From: Gnetum montanum
Lineage: Eukaryota > Streptophyta > Gnetopsida > Gnetales > Gnetaceae
DNA length: 64,000 nucleotides
Direction of reading: 5' to 3'
Assembly: GCA_015680685.1 (NCBI GenBank)
Contig: MNCI01029340.1
Coordinates: forward strand, 90,369-154,368
Shown here: piece after piece, positions 11,946 to 21,443 of the stretch
Layout: each line of letters opens with the position of its first letter
Position numbering within the stretch: position 1 is the stretch's first letter
The notes under the pieces: model-generated
Database searches by the model: none
What the model saw: the letters and a program-made list of their open reading frames with translations, nothing else
Told to the model about the DNA's origin: nothing
Position numbers and translations under genes: made by a program

Positions 11946-12048
11946 TAATCTCTACATCATACATCTCGTCATTGCTTTCCAAGTTTTCATTACACATGAT
12001 TGCTACCAACAGGTGCCTCTCAACGAGGCTTTCATCTCATATTTACAG

Positions 12049-13205
12049 GCTAAGCAAAAATGGAAATCCATCGCTATCTTTCCATGCCTTTAGCCCTAGC
12101 AGGTCCACACGACAAGCTCACGAGACAATTGAACCTAGACCTAATTGATTGGGGGTCAACCATAGCTAGCACCATAGCATCTTTAGAAGCCTCCCCAAAC
12201 TAGCCCAAGCATCTAGTTCAAACCCTAGATTTGGAAGCTGGGGATGTAACTGAGGACCCTCTCATCGAGATGCCTGTGACCACGTCCAAGGAGGAAGTAA
12301 AAATGTTAAAGCTTAGCTCCCTCCTAGATGCACAAATGCACGAAAACGTAGCCAAAATTCTACAAGGAAACATCAAAGTCTTCTCGTGGTCATACAGTGA
12401 CATACCGAGTTTAGACCCATGGTTGATACAGCACAACATCATCCTAGACCTGTGCATGAAGGTAGTTAAGCAGAAGGCTCGAAAAGTCAAACTAGAAATT
12501 GCACTAGTCATAAGGGATGAAATCACCAAGCTATACCAAGCTGGTTTCATCTATGCATTTGATTATTCAGAATGGGTGTCCAACATCATCATGGTTTCCA
12601 AGAAAAAGGGAGGAATACGAATCTACATAGACTTCCGGGATCTGAACAAAGTGATGATCAAAGATGACTTCCCACTTCCAAGCATTCATCAACTCATCAA
12701 CACTATGGCTGATCATGCTCTATTATCCTTCATGGATGGCTTTTCACGCTACAACCAGATTTGCATCAACTTGGAGCATCAGCTAACGACAACCTTCATG
12801 ACTCCATGGGGAACATTCTACTACACCATGATGCCTTTTGGGCTCAAGAATGCTGGAGCAACCTACCAACGAGCCATGACTTACATCTTCAGCAATTACA
12901 TCCTAAAAACACTAAATGACTATGTGGATGATATAACAGTCAAGTCCAAAGAGGTAGTTGATCACCCGCGCAACCTAGGAGTAGTCTTCAAGTGTTGCCA
13001 AATGCATGACTTACACATTAATCCTAAGAAGTATGTCTTCGGTGTGAAGACTAGACGCATGTTAGGATTCATGGTATCAGAGGCTGGAATAAGGGTGGAC
13101 CCTGACAATGTCAAGGCCATCATCAACTTGGCACCTCCTACAAACCTCAAAGAGCTACGTGGCTTGCAAGGAAAGGTACAATTCATCTGAAGGTTTATAG
13201 CAAAG
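12049..13205 (+). pseudogene. reverse transcriptase, element 1
   Basis: RT copies genomic RNA to cDNA. An ATG at 12060 opens MEIHRYLSMPLALAG, interrupted by one TAG near 12200. From 12231 it is open for 319 codons with RT motifs in order: WVSNIIMVSKKKGG, IDFRDLNK, LPSIHQLI, LSFMDGFSRYNQI, FGLKNAGATYQRAM, the catalytic NDYVDDI, then a connection ending NLKELRGLQGKVQFI. This is the best preserved catalytic domain in the window, with the YVDD acids intact. It probably starts at a splice acceptor at 12048. A one-base loss relative to element 4 just after the acceptor would shift the frame of the spliced product. Confidence 0.9.
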
Positions 13206-14340
13206 TTGACTGACAAGTTACACCCCATGCAACATCTTCTAAAGAAAGTGGTTGACTTCGAGTGGACAACCCAATGTCAACAAGCTTTCGATGACTTGAA
13301 GGAACAACTCTCGCACCTCCCAACTATTCATCCGTCACAAAGGGATAAGCCTTTCTCCATCTACCTTGCCACCTCCGACACATCTATTGTGACACTGCTA
13401 TGTCAGAAATGAAATGATGGGTCTGAGATACTATTGTATTATCTGAGTCATGCAGTAATAGCGCATGAGGCGAAATACAACGAAGTGGAGAGGAATTTCC
13501 TTGCCTTAGTGTTCGCACTAAAAAAGTGGAAGCACTACCTGTTCTGCAGTACGATTAACATCATTTGCAAAAGTAACATACTCCGGGCTATCACTAACAA
13601 CCTGTATGAAAGTAGCAAGATAGCCCGATGGAAAGCAATAATAGCAGAGTTCAACCTACACTATGTAAGCCAATCGTCGACTAAGGGTCAAGCCATACCA
13701 ATGCAACTCACGGCATCACCCATCAATGACCATGCAACCATAGATCCCGAATTCCCAGACGAACATGTTGGCACAATCAACATTGTTCCATTGCACCTAG
13801 AAGCTAATCTACACTTCAACAGTGCTTCAACCGCATGAGGAGGTAGTGTAGCTGTTGTCATTACGTTTCCCTCTGGGGAGATGCACCCGTTTACTTATCG
13901 CTTCACGTTCCCCTGCACCAACAATGTGGCAGAGTATGAGGGGCTACTCAAAGGCCTCTCTGCTAACCAAACACTATGCATACAACACCTGGCAATCCGT
14001 ACTGACTTATAATTAGTTGTGAATCAAATCACCGAGGTCTACACCTACAAAGCTATGCACCTGTAATCCTACTGCAACCTAGCAAAAAGCTTGCTTAAGC
14101 AATTTGCAACCACAAATGTGCAACACGTGCCACACAACGAGAACACCGTGGCAGATGCCTTAGCAACCCTTACATTAAGCATTCCACCACACTCATTTGC
14201 AAGTCTGCCAACTTTGATTGACGAATGTACTGAGCCTATCACTTAGGCAGGACACATGGCCTCCATCAGTGCTACGGATGCCCAGGAGTCATACGCCAAC
14301 ATTAAAGCCTATCTACAACATGGCAAACCCCCAAGTGGAC
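13206..14340 (+). pseudogene. RNase H plus archaeal-type RNase H, element 1
   Basis: The first RNase H (FSIYLATSDTSIVTLLCQK, then YYLSHAVIAHEAKYNEVERN) has lost its usual catalytic acids, as is typical when a second RNase H is present. The second, archaeal-type domain begins LHFNSAS, where Asn replaces the first catalytic Asp. It continues FTFPCTNNVAEYEGLLKGL and ends VQHVPHNENTVADALATL. TAG or TAA stops interrupt it at about 13838, 14010 and 14065. The dual arrangement defines the Tat clade. The Asn is shared with element 4, while element 2 keeps Asp. Confidence 0.85.
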
Positions 14341-15529
14341 TGACATCTGCTTAGAGGGATGTGATCCAAAAGCGTGCCTGGCAATATACGCTCATGGAAA
14401 ATGATGCCCTGTGCCAATGTTCTTACGACAGGATATTGTTGGCATGCGTGGGTGGGGAGAAGGCGCAGAAGGTAGTTAATGAAGTGCATGAAGGGTTGTG
14501 CGGCGAACACATAGCACCCAAGGATATGGCTGCAAAAATCAGATGCCTAGGGTACTATTGCCCCACATGGAGTGTGACTACCTATCAAAAGTCAAGATGT
14601 GTGACACATGCCAAAGATACGCAAATCTCATACAAGTCTCATCTACAGACCTGCACCCAACGTAAATCATGTGGCCTTTCTAATGATGGGGACTAGACCT
14701 CATAGAACCTATCACACCTAAGTCCTCAACAGGGCATAGCATCACTATCACTGCCACTAAGTATTTTACTAAGTGGATGAAAGCTATTCCCTTGAGGAAA
14801 ATGACGTCTCAGCAAATCTGCCATTTCATCCTCGATAACATCATAACAAGGTTTGGGCTTCCAATGACTATTGTAACTGACAATGGGCCACAATTCAGTA
14901 GTATAGAAACTCGAACCTTCTGTAGCAATCTAGGCATTAAGCAATCATTTTCCTCCCTATATTATTTGTAGGCGAACGGATAGGTAGAGGCTACAAATAA
15001 GTCCATCATCAACTTGTTGAAGTGGATGCTTGGCAATAGTAAGAGATGGTGGCATAAGCAAATCCTCTATGTTCTCTGGGCCTATAGAACAATGTGCAAA
15101 ATTGTGACAAGTAAGACTCCTTACAGCCTTGTTTACAAATCTGAAGCTATGTTGCCTCTTGAGTTGCAAGTACCGTCACTCCAGATGATCCTCGCGGATG
15201 TCATGAGCGAAGCCCAGAACAACAAGTCACAGACCATCAACCTCGAATCAGTAGAGGAGGAGCACATGCAGATGCTGAGACGCATAGAGCGATACCAGAG
15301 CAAGCAACAGCAAAAGCATCGTGCACATATGCATCGATGGCCAGTACAGAAGGGAGACCTCATCCTCAATGCCATCCGAAAGCATGTATGAAAATTCTCA
15401 ACCAACTGGGAAGGCCCTTACATGATCACCAAAGCCTTCAAGAATGGAGCCTTCAAGCTAGCGGACATGGATGGCAACGAGTTCGTCAACCTGGTGAATC
15501 ACTCGTACCTCAAGCCATACTACATCTAA
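14341..15529 (+). pseudogene. integrase, element 1 (broken)
   Basis: The N-terminal zinc region includes VNEVHEGLCGEHIAPK and RCVTHAKD with decayed cysteines. The DDE core is traceable: LDLI near 14695, then YFTKWMKAIPLRK, IVTDNGPQFSS, and VEATNKSIINLLK with the glutamate. The C-terminal part has LWAYRT, TPYSLVYKSEAMLPLELQ, NWEGPYMI and a terminal HSYLKPYYI before TAA at 15527-15529. Stops and frameshifts interrupt it near 14700, 14970 and 15390. It would insert cDNA into chromosomes. Confidence 0.85.
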
Positions 15530-15544
15530 AGCATGGCAGTAGCA

Positions 15545-15935
15545 ATAAGCACTATCTACTATGATGTTAAACTGGTGACACCCAACACTGTCCACTATGA
15601 TGTTAAACTGGCGATGCCCAGCACTGTCTGCTACGATGTTAAACTAGCAACAACATCGAGCAGCGTCTGCAATGACATTAAACTAGCAGCATCGAGTAGC
15701 TTCTATAATGATGTTAAACTAGCGGCATGGCACGTCTTCTATGACATTAAACTAGTGGCAACCATCTGCTACAACGTAAAATTGGTACCGCTAGTCCACT
15801 ATGGCAATAAACTGGCACAGCGTGTCCACTATGATGCTAAACTGGCATGTACGATCTTCTAGGATCTTAAACCAGCACAACGATCTACTAGGACTCTAAA
15901 CCAGCACATGATCTACCAAGACCTTAAACTGGGTT
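15545..15935 (+). repeat. punctuation array iii, element 1
   Basis: About 12 units with a 29-39 bp period, consensus CTNCTATGATGTTAAACTAGC followed by a variable spacer. The array begins about 15 bases after the pol stop. Equivalent arrays directly follow pol in element 4 (39285-39645) and element 2 (21050-21443). It shares the TTAAACTAG core and orientation with arrays i and ii. Confidence 0.85.
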
Positions 15936-16932
15936 CGCATCACGTCCCTAGCATGCATCTGTGCCGAGTACACATAGAACGAGCATGCACTGTGCTGATG
16001 CAGGGTGGGACGTTGTAGTTCCAGAATGCATTTCATGATGCAATGGGAACACAATCTGGGATACATGTGATTTCACCATCCTTGGCATCATGCTGACCCT
16101 CTGGGGATGTCGTATGGTGTCACATTGGCCCTCTGGACCTAACGTCGCATGACCCACTGCCCTGACGGTAGTTCCTTGGCTAGTTCCCATAGCTGGACTT
16201 CCAGCGGTATTATGGCATAGCCACAATATTGTTACTCTTCATCCCCCTACCAACGCCCAGGCTCACATGACATTTAGCTATGTGGTAGCTGATCCCATAG
16301 CTAAACTGAGAATGCATGCCTTTGGTAGGGATTCCAGAGCATCCACACTCATAGTAACTCCTGACACCTTCGAGGCCAGTTCCTCCACGTCGATACTGCC
16401 AAGGTTGTTCCTAGCCTTCCTGCTTTGGACACCATGCAACAGCGCAAGTGTCCAAGAGCTTCAACAACGTCTACAGCAAGCAAGACTTCTACCCTTGCTT
16501 CACATCATGGCTGTTTCGCTCTCTGTCATGCTTACCGGGTATGACCGAAAATGAGTCTGGCCATAGCAGCAAATGCTACGGCGTAGCAAAGTGAGTGCCT
16601 CGACTAGCTTGACTACTTCAGAGTGCAACTTCCATGATGTGCGTAACACAGCTCACCGCATGAGAAGAATCTACAGGCAGGTTAAAATCCTTCGCAGATG
16701 TAACAGAACTCATCCTATGAAGGAAACACCTGTCCTACAAGAGGTTGAAGAACAACACTAGTCAAGATGAAAATGCGAACGAGTCTCTCATGAGCACTCT
16801 GACAAGTAACTCTACTAAACATCATCTTTGCTCTCTGCCTTAACCTTTGCAAAACCAATGTAACACTCTCAAGCATACCCAAACGACGTCCTGGCGATCA
16901 ATGAGCAGCAACATTAGCGTCGTGTCTTCTGA
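15936..16932 (+). other. 3' untranslated region of element 1
   Basis: This lies between array iii and the polypurine tract. It aligns with 38328-39284 of element 4, in places including a conserved sense translation (FSYVV.DPIA, RMHAFGRDSRAS) at about 16272-16345. The frame is short and its preservation in both copies may only reflect nucleotide similarity. No known domain is recognised. Confidence 0.6.
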
Positions 16933-17007
16933 GGTGTTTCATTTTCTTTGTCAACGTCTCTCGAGCTTGTCCTCTAGACATCGACAAAGAGGGGCCAATG
17001 AAACACC
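16933..17007 (+). other. polypurine tract and hairpin, element 1
   Basis: The polypurine tract AAAGAGGGGCCAA (16986-16998) directly precedes the LTR TG and would prime plus-strand DNA. An upstream copy of the LTR start in reverse complement (GGTGTTTCATT, 16933) and CTTTGTC can pair with GACAAAG and AATGAAACACC, enclosing the tract. The same fold occurs in elements 2 and 4 and at 858-934. Confidence 0.75.
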
Positions 17008-18571
17008 CCAAAATTCGAAGACATTCTTGCTTCACCAGGCATTTCCAATTCGCGCAGTGTTATGACAATTCTTCAGAAGATGGCTGCTCTAATTTTCAGA
17101 CTATCCACTTCAGCAAGTTTTCTAAGTCAAGGAGGCTTGCTACACTATGCTATGCCATGTAGCGTAGCAAGCTTCAGAAGACGTTTGCAGAAGCACAATG
17201 CTACATTACACCAGCGTAGCACAACATAGCAAACGTTGGATGACCAGTCCCCTTGCCCGACTTCAAGTCCTTTGGCAATGTCTCCTTTCGTCAGAAAGCG
17301 GCGAACTTGGCAAAATCAAGTCATGTTTGCTGCTACACTATGCTAAGCTATAAGGGGCAACAAGGTGTAGCAATTCTGTGGAAGAGACAGAAGGCAATTC
17401 GAAGGGCGGGATCAGCAAGTTTGCAAGTTTCACAGTGCAGAAGACAAAGTTTGCAAATTGACAACATTTTTTACAACTAAGGTAAGTTACTACACTATGA
17501 TATGCTACGTAGTGTAGCATGGTGTAGCAAGTCTACGACAAACAGCCAGCGCACTTCAAAGGTCTTCAACGCATGCAGTAGAACACAACGCAAGCCTCTC
17601 GTTTCATCCAGCAGCTATGCTATGCTACATTGCATAGCGTAGCACAGCATAACAAGATGCTACACCACGCCAAACATGCTACACTACGAGGCATAGCAAA
17701 ACATGGCAAGCAGTTGCACGACATCAATGCACTTCACCTAATTGCACCATTGCTCTGACAACATAATTATGGCATGGCAGACCCGTAATTATGGCATGGC
17801 AGACTTGCCTAACGGTAATGAAGGCATGTGTAGCATAGACAGGTCAACATAAGCCCAAGGCACATGGTGTTCAAATCGCATCTTTCGTGTTCCCTTGGTC
17901 CTATAAATACCCCAATGAGCAACGCATAAAGTCTCTTTGGCTTTTTTTGGCTTTGGGTATCTTTCAATCTCTCTTTCTTCCACCCCTAGGCTCTCTCTAG
18001 CATCCTGGCACCCTGGCATTCTAACTCTTGAACTCTCGAGCATTGTAAGCTTTCTTTTTAACACTGTAAATAGTTAGCATTCTCAGTTGGCATTCTCATT
18101 TTGTTCTCTTCTACCACCTTGGTAGTACTTTGCATTATTAACACCGAAGTCCGCATTCAAGCTCATAGCCCTCTAGCTCTACATGAATTGGTTACTCTCG
18201 AGATCTCTGTACTTCTCAACGCTGTGCAACCGATTGTATCCATCTTGACAGAGCGAGGTCATAGCTTCAAAGTGGTGCATTTTCCTAACTACATTTTACA
18301 TTATCTCCTATTTACTATTGCATTTTACACTATTTTCTGTTTCTTTTGCATTTAAACATTACTTCACACTGTCAATTTCGTTTTCAAATCACATGTTGCA
18401 AAAGGTTATATAGACATCGACTAAGTCCCTGTTTGATCAACTAGACTGTTCAGGGCACCCTGTTTCCATCCCATCCTACACGGCCCTCCCGCGGAGACAG
18501 GGTCAGAACTGCCAGTGGTCGACGACCCGTCGATGTTTCCTTTCCAGCCACCAACATTTTTGGTCACTACA
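16999..18571 (+). repeat. 3' LTR of element 1
   Basis: 1573 bp, TGAAACACCCC...TGGTCACTACA. It aligns along its length, reverse-complemented, with the element 4 LTRs at 37059-38261 and 53423-55003. A TATA box TATAAATA lies at 17902-17909. It is rich in GCTACGCTATGC/TAGCGTAGC words (17110-17700). Its right end abuts CACGAAATTT of the element 2 LTR, without a visible target duplication because the left flank lies outside the window. Confidence 0.85.
17902..17909 (+). promoter_or_regulatory. LTR TATA box, element 1
   Basis: GGTCCTATAAATACCCCAAT is conserved at the same relative position in both element 4 LTRs. The expected RNA start would be some 30 bases downstream. Confidence 0.6.
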
Positions 18572-19860
18572 CACGAAATTTAAACAGAACATATGTAGAA
18601 ATGTTTTGTAAACAAAGCGTAAATAGAGCAAACAATGTAAATGATAGGCAATAATGAACTTTATTGTATTTTTTAAACAAGAATGTGCACCAGTCAAAGT
18701 GTAGCTACGTGTGTGGATGGTAGGTCAAGGATTAAGCCCCGGGATGATCTATGAAGTGCTCAGATGCTAGGAGTCAAGTGTGTCTGAGCGTCCTAGGTTG
18801 CTGGTCGATGCTTCCTAAGCCATCAACCTTCAAAATTACCGACCTAGTTTATGTAAATTGATAGGCTATTTATAAGGCTAGGCTGGGCTCGGGTGTGGAA
18901 TTCCAAGAATGGAATCAACGACTGAGAGATGATCAATGGCTGAGAGATGAGAGGAAAGCGGAACAAGTGACACATGTCCCATGGACAGTTGTATGCTAGT
19001 TGGACGTGTGTGGGCAAGCTACGTTCTGGACCAGGTACATTGTATCTTATAATGTGTGGCTTACTCAAGCCCATGAAAGTACATACAATTTAAATCGTGA
19101 GGGCCTAACAAGCCCACAAGTGAAGATTTACAATGAAATGACAACGTACAACAAGAGAAATTAACTCTGGCTCACTTGAAACTTCTGGATCTCTGGATTA
19201 ACTGCTACAGGGTGTCGATCTGAATGGTTTCATGCCTATTTGAGGTGTCTCTGCCTGAGCAGGACTTCTAGCATGAGTTGATTTGGTCGCAGTGTGTCTT
19301 GATTTGAGCTTCAGTGTGCTCACGCTGCACTCACACCCAGCGTGTGTCCCGACATGTGTGTGCAGCGTGAGTTCTATAGTGTGTGTATGCTACACTCATG
19401 TTGCACTCATGCCCAGCATGGCCTTCAACGTGAGTGAGGCAAAAGACATTTTTTGACATCGATTTTTGAGTTCTAAAGCCTGGGTTTTTCAGTGCAACTG
19501 CTGCCTACCTTGTGACCTTGAGGGTGATCTGCCAGTTGAAAAATGGACTTGAATGTGACTTGTTTGGAGGCACTTTTGGGTAGGTCATGTTGGACTCACA
19601 CTACAGCGTGAAAAAATTGCATAACTACAGTGTGACTTGCAAAAACTATAATTTTTGAACTTTGAAAATGGAATTTTCTAGAGGTTAGAACTGGATATTG
19701 TCGATGTTGAGCCCAAGGGTGGCCTTGACAGCGTGAGCAAGCTGGCTTGAACAAGCTGGGCATAATTTCCATGCCTTAGTCAAGTTTTTTCTCCTGAATG
19801 ATGGGAAGGGCTTGGGTCGTTTTCGTTTCAAAGTACTGGGCCAAAATTAGTGGTGTTTCA
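18572..19860 (-). repeat. 3' LTR of element 2, truncated by 221 bp
   Basis: It aligns with 34684-35954. The first 221 bp of the right copy (34463-34683) are absent because element 1's LTR joins here. It contains many GCGTGA(G/C) words (19310-19760) and a TATA-like TATTTATA (18867-18874, minus). It ends GGTGTTTCA at 19860, followed by the polypurine tract. Confidence 0.85.
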
Positions 19861-19929
19861 TTGGCCCCTCTTTGGTGATGTTTGGAGGAATCCACCCGAG
19901 AAGCATCAACAAAGAAGTGCAAAACACCA
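19852..19929 (-). other. polypurine tract and hairpin, element 2
   Basis: The sense strand reads CCAAAGAGGGGCCAA immediately before TGAAACACC. Upstream, GGTGTTTTGC and TTTGTTGATG can pair with CATCACCAAAG and AAACACC. This is the same design as in elements 1 and 4 despite a different LTR. Confidence 0.65.
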
Positions 19930-21049
19930 TGAACAAGCAAGTACCAAGCATTATTCATCAGCCCTTGGTCGGATGTCATCGCACCGTGTTCAAAAGTACA
20001 AGGGATTGGGGAAATGTAGTTCAAGATGCAAGGGGGATTGGTTGTAACTGGGGAAATCAAAAGATGATCAAGGGTTATAAGTGCTTCCAAAGTTGTGGGA
20101 GAGGAATGCTCTCATGTGAACAAGCTATCTCTTTGGTCCTTGTCAATAGCCAATTTTCAGCAGACTCAGAGCCAAGACATAGGAGGTGCATTCTTTGGAG
20201 AAACGGGACTCTTATAGAGTATTTACGGGGCCTGTTGTAAGCAGCCAAAGCCACGTGATAGTGTGAAACATGGTCTCTTTGAGACACGAGTGTAACTATT
20301 TTTCAAGACAATTGCCTTCTTGCCTAGGGCTTATATGAGAACGTCCAATAGTCTTTGGTTTATGATGTCAATGGGGTCATGAAGACCTTTTCCATGCATT
20401 TTTCTCTTTGACCCTTTTGTTCTTTCTCTTTTTGTTCGTTTCTTCTTTTCTTTTTTTTCTTTATTTTTGTCTTTCTTTTTTCTTTTACTTTTATTTTATT
20501 TTTCTTTTATTTGGTCTTTTTGAAAGAGCTTGCTTTTTGTGCTACGCTCGTGTTTGAGTGCTTGCATACTGTGTTTTGTGTCGTAACTACTTAGAAAGTC
20601 ACAGTGTGCAATAACGTATCAAGAACTTTGAGGATGTGCATAAATGTATCAAGGAGGTGTAATTGGATAGGAAAAGGAGACATGATGGGAAATAGGGAAT
20701 GTATTAGGAGTAGGGAATGTACTTATGAATGGATTGATTAACCCAGTTATGTACGTCAGGAAAAATGCGATACTCTGTCATCAAGATGAAGTGCATCCGT
20801 GTGCGAACGCCTCAAGCGTATCATCTTGTAAACACAACTCCAAGAAGACAAGAACAAAACCACAAATGAAACAGTTAGCTAAGCACTTTAAACAAGGAGA
20901 TGGAGCCACCATGTGCAATTTTCAAAGTAAATAGAATCATGAACAGTATCAGCCTTGTCAAGGCCCATGAGATGAATCATGTAGCAAGCCTTCGTGGAAC
21001 ATGAACAGCCAATTACAGCAACACATCCTTTTAAATTCTACCTGGTTGT
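19930..21049 (-). other. 3' untranslated region of element 2
   Basis: This is noncoding in practice, with only short frames. It includes a T-rich low-complexity tract at about 20400-20530 (TTTCTTTTTT words). No domain is recognised and similarity to the 3' region of elements 1 and 4 is not obvious. Confidence 0.5.
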
Positions 21050-21443
21050 CGATGATGTTGCTAGTATATAGTCTTAGCAGACTTTTACGAGTTAGTTTCA
21101 GGTCGTAACCCCTTGGGTGGCACCAATTTAGCGTCATAGTGATTGGTGCATTACTAGTTCATTGTCATAGCAGACTATAAAGAGGCAAACTAGTTTATAG
21201 TCTTAGTGGAATCTAGATGCTAGTTTCTCGTCATAGTGGATAGATGTAGCAGTTTAGTGTCATACCGAATAGAGCTCTATGGTGTTAGTTTATCTTCATG
21301 ACTCCAGGACAATCTGTGGTATCAATTTTAAGTCATGATGTCAGGACTTTTCTGTGGTATCAATTTTAAGTCATGATGCTAGGACTTTTCTATGGTATCA
21401 GTTTTAAGTCATGATGCTAGGACTTTTATGTACCTCAATTTTA
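21050..21443 (-). repeat. punctuation array iii, element 2
   Basis: About 11-12 degenerate units written on + as TAGTTTATAGTCATAGTGGA or TCAATTTTAAGTCATGATGC. On the sense strand this is the GACTATAAACTA core. Three near-identical 44-bp units lie at about 21315-21430. It directly follows the pol stop, like 15545-15935 and 39285-39645. Confidence 0.75.

Larger units (their letters stand above)
6163..12048 (+). other. presumed pol intron between protease and RT, element 1
   Basis: A GT donor at 6163 (CAATGG|GTGAAG) and an AG acceptor at 12048 (ATTTACAG|GCTAAG) bound 5886 bp. In element 4 the matching sites (48758 and 42906, minus) give 5853 bp, and both junctions are phase 0 there, fusing INPRW-type residues to VKQEMG. 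Ogre elements are known to splice an intron at this place. The interval contains the antisense gene and two punctuation arrays. No transcript evidence is available here. Confidence 0.55.
925..18571 (+). mobile_element. element 1: degraded Tat/Ogre-like Ty3/gypsy retrotransposon
   Basis: Order on the + strand: LTR, primer site, gag, protease, presumed 5.9-kb intron carrying an antisense gene, RT, RNase H, archaeal-type RNase H, integrase, repeat array, polypurine tract, LTR. The dual RNase H is diagnostic of the Tat clade of plant Ty3/gypsy elements, and an intron between protease and RT is known from its Ogre members. All coding parts have stops and frameshifts, so the copy is dead. The two LTRs match only at their termini and U5 end, so they are not an ordinary pair. 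Element 4 is the same internal family in the opposite orientation. Confidence 0.85.

Noticed and set aside
15545-15935. Regular short repeats with spacers resembling a CRISPR array
   Set aside because: Units are degenerate, spacing varies from 29 to 39 bp, there is no cas gene, and the context is a plant retroelement.
16267-16554. Small gene of 95 codons after pol in element 1
   Set aside because: It is only partly conserved in element 4 and in a different open extent there. It is better treated as 3' untranslated sequence.
20400-20530. Poly-T run as a retroposon poly(A) tail
   Set aside because: No SINE or LINE body and no flanking duplication were found. It lies inside the element 2 3' region.
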